Origin: Anaerolineae bacterium
Lineage (GTDB): Bacteria; Chloroflexota; Anaerolineae; 4572-78; J111
DNA length: 7,545 nt
Reading direction: 5' to 3'
NCBI GenBank assembly: GCA_020433835.1
Contig: JAGRBY010000357.1
Span: 1-7,545, forward strand
The position numbers and the translations under genes were made by a program. The notes below the pieces were generated by a model that was given only the letters and a program-made list of their open reading frames with translations, was not told where the DNA came from and made no database searches. Every line of letters starts with the position of its first letter. Position 1 is the stretch's first letter. This document shows positions 6,041-7,545 of this stretch, piece by piece.

Positions 6041-7491
6041 TCGCGTGAGATGATCCCCTTTGCTTCTAACGGGTGCATGCCGGTCATTTTGAGAGCGGGC
6101 GCTTCGCCGCCGGGGAACATTTTGCCCGGATTTGATATTTCTTTGGGGTCGATCTGGCGGCGGATGGTTTTCATCGTTTCCAGATCGATTTCGCTGAACA
6201 TAGCGGGCATGTAGTTGCGTTTTTCCATGCCAACGCCGTGTTCTCCGGTAATCGAGCCACCCAGTTCGACGCACATTTTGAGAATTTTACCGGCCAACTC
6301 TTCGGCGTGTTCCAGTGCGCCCGGCTCGCGACCGTTGAAGAGAATGAGCGGGTGCAGGTTACCGTCTCCGGCGTGGAACACGTTGGCGATATCGAGACCA
6401 TATTCCTGGCTGAGGCGATCAATTTCAGCCAAAGCTTTGCCCAGATGGCTGCGCGGCACAACCCCGTCTTGAACAACGTAATCAGGACTAAGACGACCCA
6501 CCGAAGAAAATGCGCCCTTACGCCCTTTCCAAATTCTTAGCCGTTGTTCAGCGTCTTTTGCTACGCGAATTTCATAAGCACCAGACTCTTTGATAACATC
6601 CATAATTTCTTCGAATTCGGTCTCGACCTGCTCGGACTCGCCTTCTAATTCGACGATGAGCAGTGCGGCGGCATTTTCGGGGTAACCGGCGTCAACCGCC
6701 GACTCGGCGGCTTTGATGGCCAGACGATCCATAATTTCCATTGCGCCGGGCAATAAACCGGAGGCGACAACCATCGCCACGGCATTGCCGGCCGTTTCCA
6801 GATCGTTGTAGGCAGCCAGAACGGTGCGGTAGAGTTCCGGTTTGGGCAGCAGCCGAACGGTGATTTCCAACGCGACACCAAACAATCCTTCAGAGCCAAC
6901 GAAAAGGCCGACCAGATCCGGCCCGACACCAACGCCTTCCAGGCTCTCGCTGCCGAATTCAACGACTTCGCCATCGGCCAAGACAACTTTGAGACCTAAG
7001 ATGTGGTTGCTGGTCATACCGTATTTGAGGCAGTGCGCTCCGCCGGAGTTAAAGGCCACATTACCGCCAATGGTGCAGACCGATTGGCTGGAGGGATCGG
7101 GCGCGTAGTAGAGGTTGTAACGGTCGGCGGCTTGCGAGATTTGCAAATTGACCACGCCCGGCTCGACCACGGCGATGCGCTGTTCGGGATCGAGCTTTTT
7201 GATGTGATTGAGCCGGTTGAGGGCGATAACGATGCCATCTTGAATCGGCAGCGAGCCACCTGACAAACTGGTACCACTACCGCGAGCGACGTACGGCACA
7301 CTGAACTGATGGCACAGCCGTACCGTTTCAATGACTTCCTCTTGGCTCTCAGGAATAACCACGGCAGAGGGTTTGGTTTGAAAGGAGGTGAGGGCATCAG
7401 ACTCATAGGCCAAGAGTTGAACACCCTTGGTCAGCAGACGCTCTTTAGGGTAGATTTTCTGAAGGGCGGCAAAAAATGGTTGGTGGTTCAA
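6037..7491 (-). CDS. glcD: Glycolate oxidase catalytic FAD subunit GlcD
   Basis: GlcD oxidises glycolate (often also D-lactate) with FAD and passes electrons to GlcF; in bacteria this feeds glyoxylate into photorespiratory salvage or the glyoxylate routes. From the TTG at 7491 the protein has 484 residues. The PCMH FAD-binding domain spans about 40-215 and contains [10 protein letters not shown] (70-79), which contacts the FAD pyrophosphate, then [21 protein letters not shown] and [18 protein letters not shown]. The C-terminal FAD-oxidase domain carries [12 protein letters not shown] (near 372), whose His residues bind metal and substrate in this family, GEHGVG (near 415) and the ending [14 protein letters not shown]. 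The frame continues to ATG 7536, but that has no ribosome binding site. The TTG at 7491 has TAGGAG seven bases upstream, and its N-terminus ([19 protein letters not shown]) fits the family. D-lactate or 2-hydroxyglutarate dehydrogenase would be alternatives for GlcD alone, but the E and F partners favour glycolate oxidase. Confidence 0.94.
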   Translation of the reverse strand: MNHQPFFAALQKIYPKERLLTKGVQLLAYESDALTSFQTKPSAVVIPESQEEVIETVRLCHQFSVPYVARGSGTSLSGGSLPIQDGIVIALNRLNHIKKLDPEQRIAVVEPGVVNLQISQAADRYNLYYAPDPSSQSVCTIGGNVAFNSGGAHCLKYGMTSNHILGLKVVLADGEVVEFGSESLEGVGVGPDLVGLFVGSEGLFGVALEITVRLLPKPELYRTVLAAYNDLETAGNAVAMVVASGLLPGAMEIMDRLAIKAAESAVDAGYPENAAALLIVELEGESEQVETEFEEIMDVIKESGAYEIRVAKDAEQRLRIWKGRKGAFSSVGRLSPDYVVQDGVVPRSHLGKALAEIDRLSQEYGLDIANVFHAGDGNLHPLILFNGREPGALEHAEELAGKILKMCVELGGSITGEHGVGMEKRNYMPAMFSEIDLETMKTIRRQIDPKEISNPGKMFPGGEAPALKMTGMHPLEAKGIISRE

Positions 7492-7498
7492 TAGACAA

Positions 7499-7504
7499 CT
7501 CCTA
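7499..7504 (-). promoter_or_regulatory. Ribosome binding site that supports a TTG start for glcD
   Basis: On the minus strand this reads TAGGAG, seven bases before TTG 7491. No comparable site precedes the upstream in-frame ATG at 7536. No promoter could be assigned in the remaining 41 bases to the window edge. Confidence 0.65.
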
Positions 7505-7545
7505 CCTAATGTGCAACACTTTTTAAGTTGATCCATTGAGGGCCA

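Noticed and set aside
6041..6274. Upstream extension of the glcE reading frame
   Set aside because: It overlaps glcD coding sequence and encodes Arg/Pro/His-rich sequence unrelated to GlcE; the ATG at 6040 gives the normal domain start.
7492..7536. ATG-initiated 15-residue extension of GlcD ([11 protein letters not shown]...)
   Set aside because: It has no ribosome binding site and an atypical Cys-rich start; the TTG at 7491 has TAGGAG at good spacing. It cannot be fully excluded without peptide data.

Overview
The window looks like part of a chromosome from a member of the Chloroflexota, probably Anaerolineae-like. This is inferred from protein style only: the FAHTVAHDLKTPL H-box of the histidine kinase, the long ArsR-type regulator that begins 'GTAYDLF', and the moderate GC content. 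No marker gene is present, so the assignment is tentative. There are no mobile elements, RNA genes or CRISPR arrays. Coding density is high and both strands are used.

Layout. (1) 2-1600 (+) is the 3' part of a cytoplasmic REC-GAF-histidine kinase whose start lies outside the window. (2) 2920-1583 (-) is a likely two-gene operon: a 66-residue protein of unknown function with a strong ribosome binding site, then a ~359-residue winged-helix (ArsR-type) regulator with a large N-terminal domain. The regulator gene ends inside the kinase gene, giving an 18-base tail-to-tail overlap. (3) 2921-3198 is a divergent intergenic region rich in symmetric elements. It holds a 26-bp inverted repeat, an 11-bp palindrome and four 16-bp palindromes (consensus TTAGAT-N4-ATCTAA) spaced exactly 20 bp apart. 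A plausible extended -10 promoter follows for the rightward gene. (4) 3199-3585 (+) is a small VOC/glyoxalase-fold protein. (5) 3606-3667 is a long hairpin between convergent genes. (6) 7491-3674 (-) is a tightly packed glcD-glcE-glcF operon encoding the three-subunit glycolate oxidase.

How the genes may work together. GlcD and GlcE (FAD-binding PCMH-type subunits) and GlcF (two [4Fe-4S] clusters plus two CCG domains) should oxidise glycolate to glyoxylate and pass electrons towards the quinone pool. The D/E junction is an ATGA overlap and the E/F junction is TAA directly followed by ATG, so translation is probably coupled. The regulator, the 66-residue protein and the VOC protein share one control region. 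The simplest hypothesis is a self-regulated divergent unit, with the palindrome array as the operator and a small molecule sensed by the regulator's N-terminal domain. The evidence for that is architectural only.

The most novel-looking part of the window is the 20-bp-phased palindrome array at 2990-3065, together with the second inverted repeat at 2944-2969.
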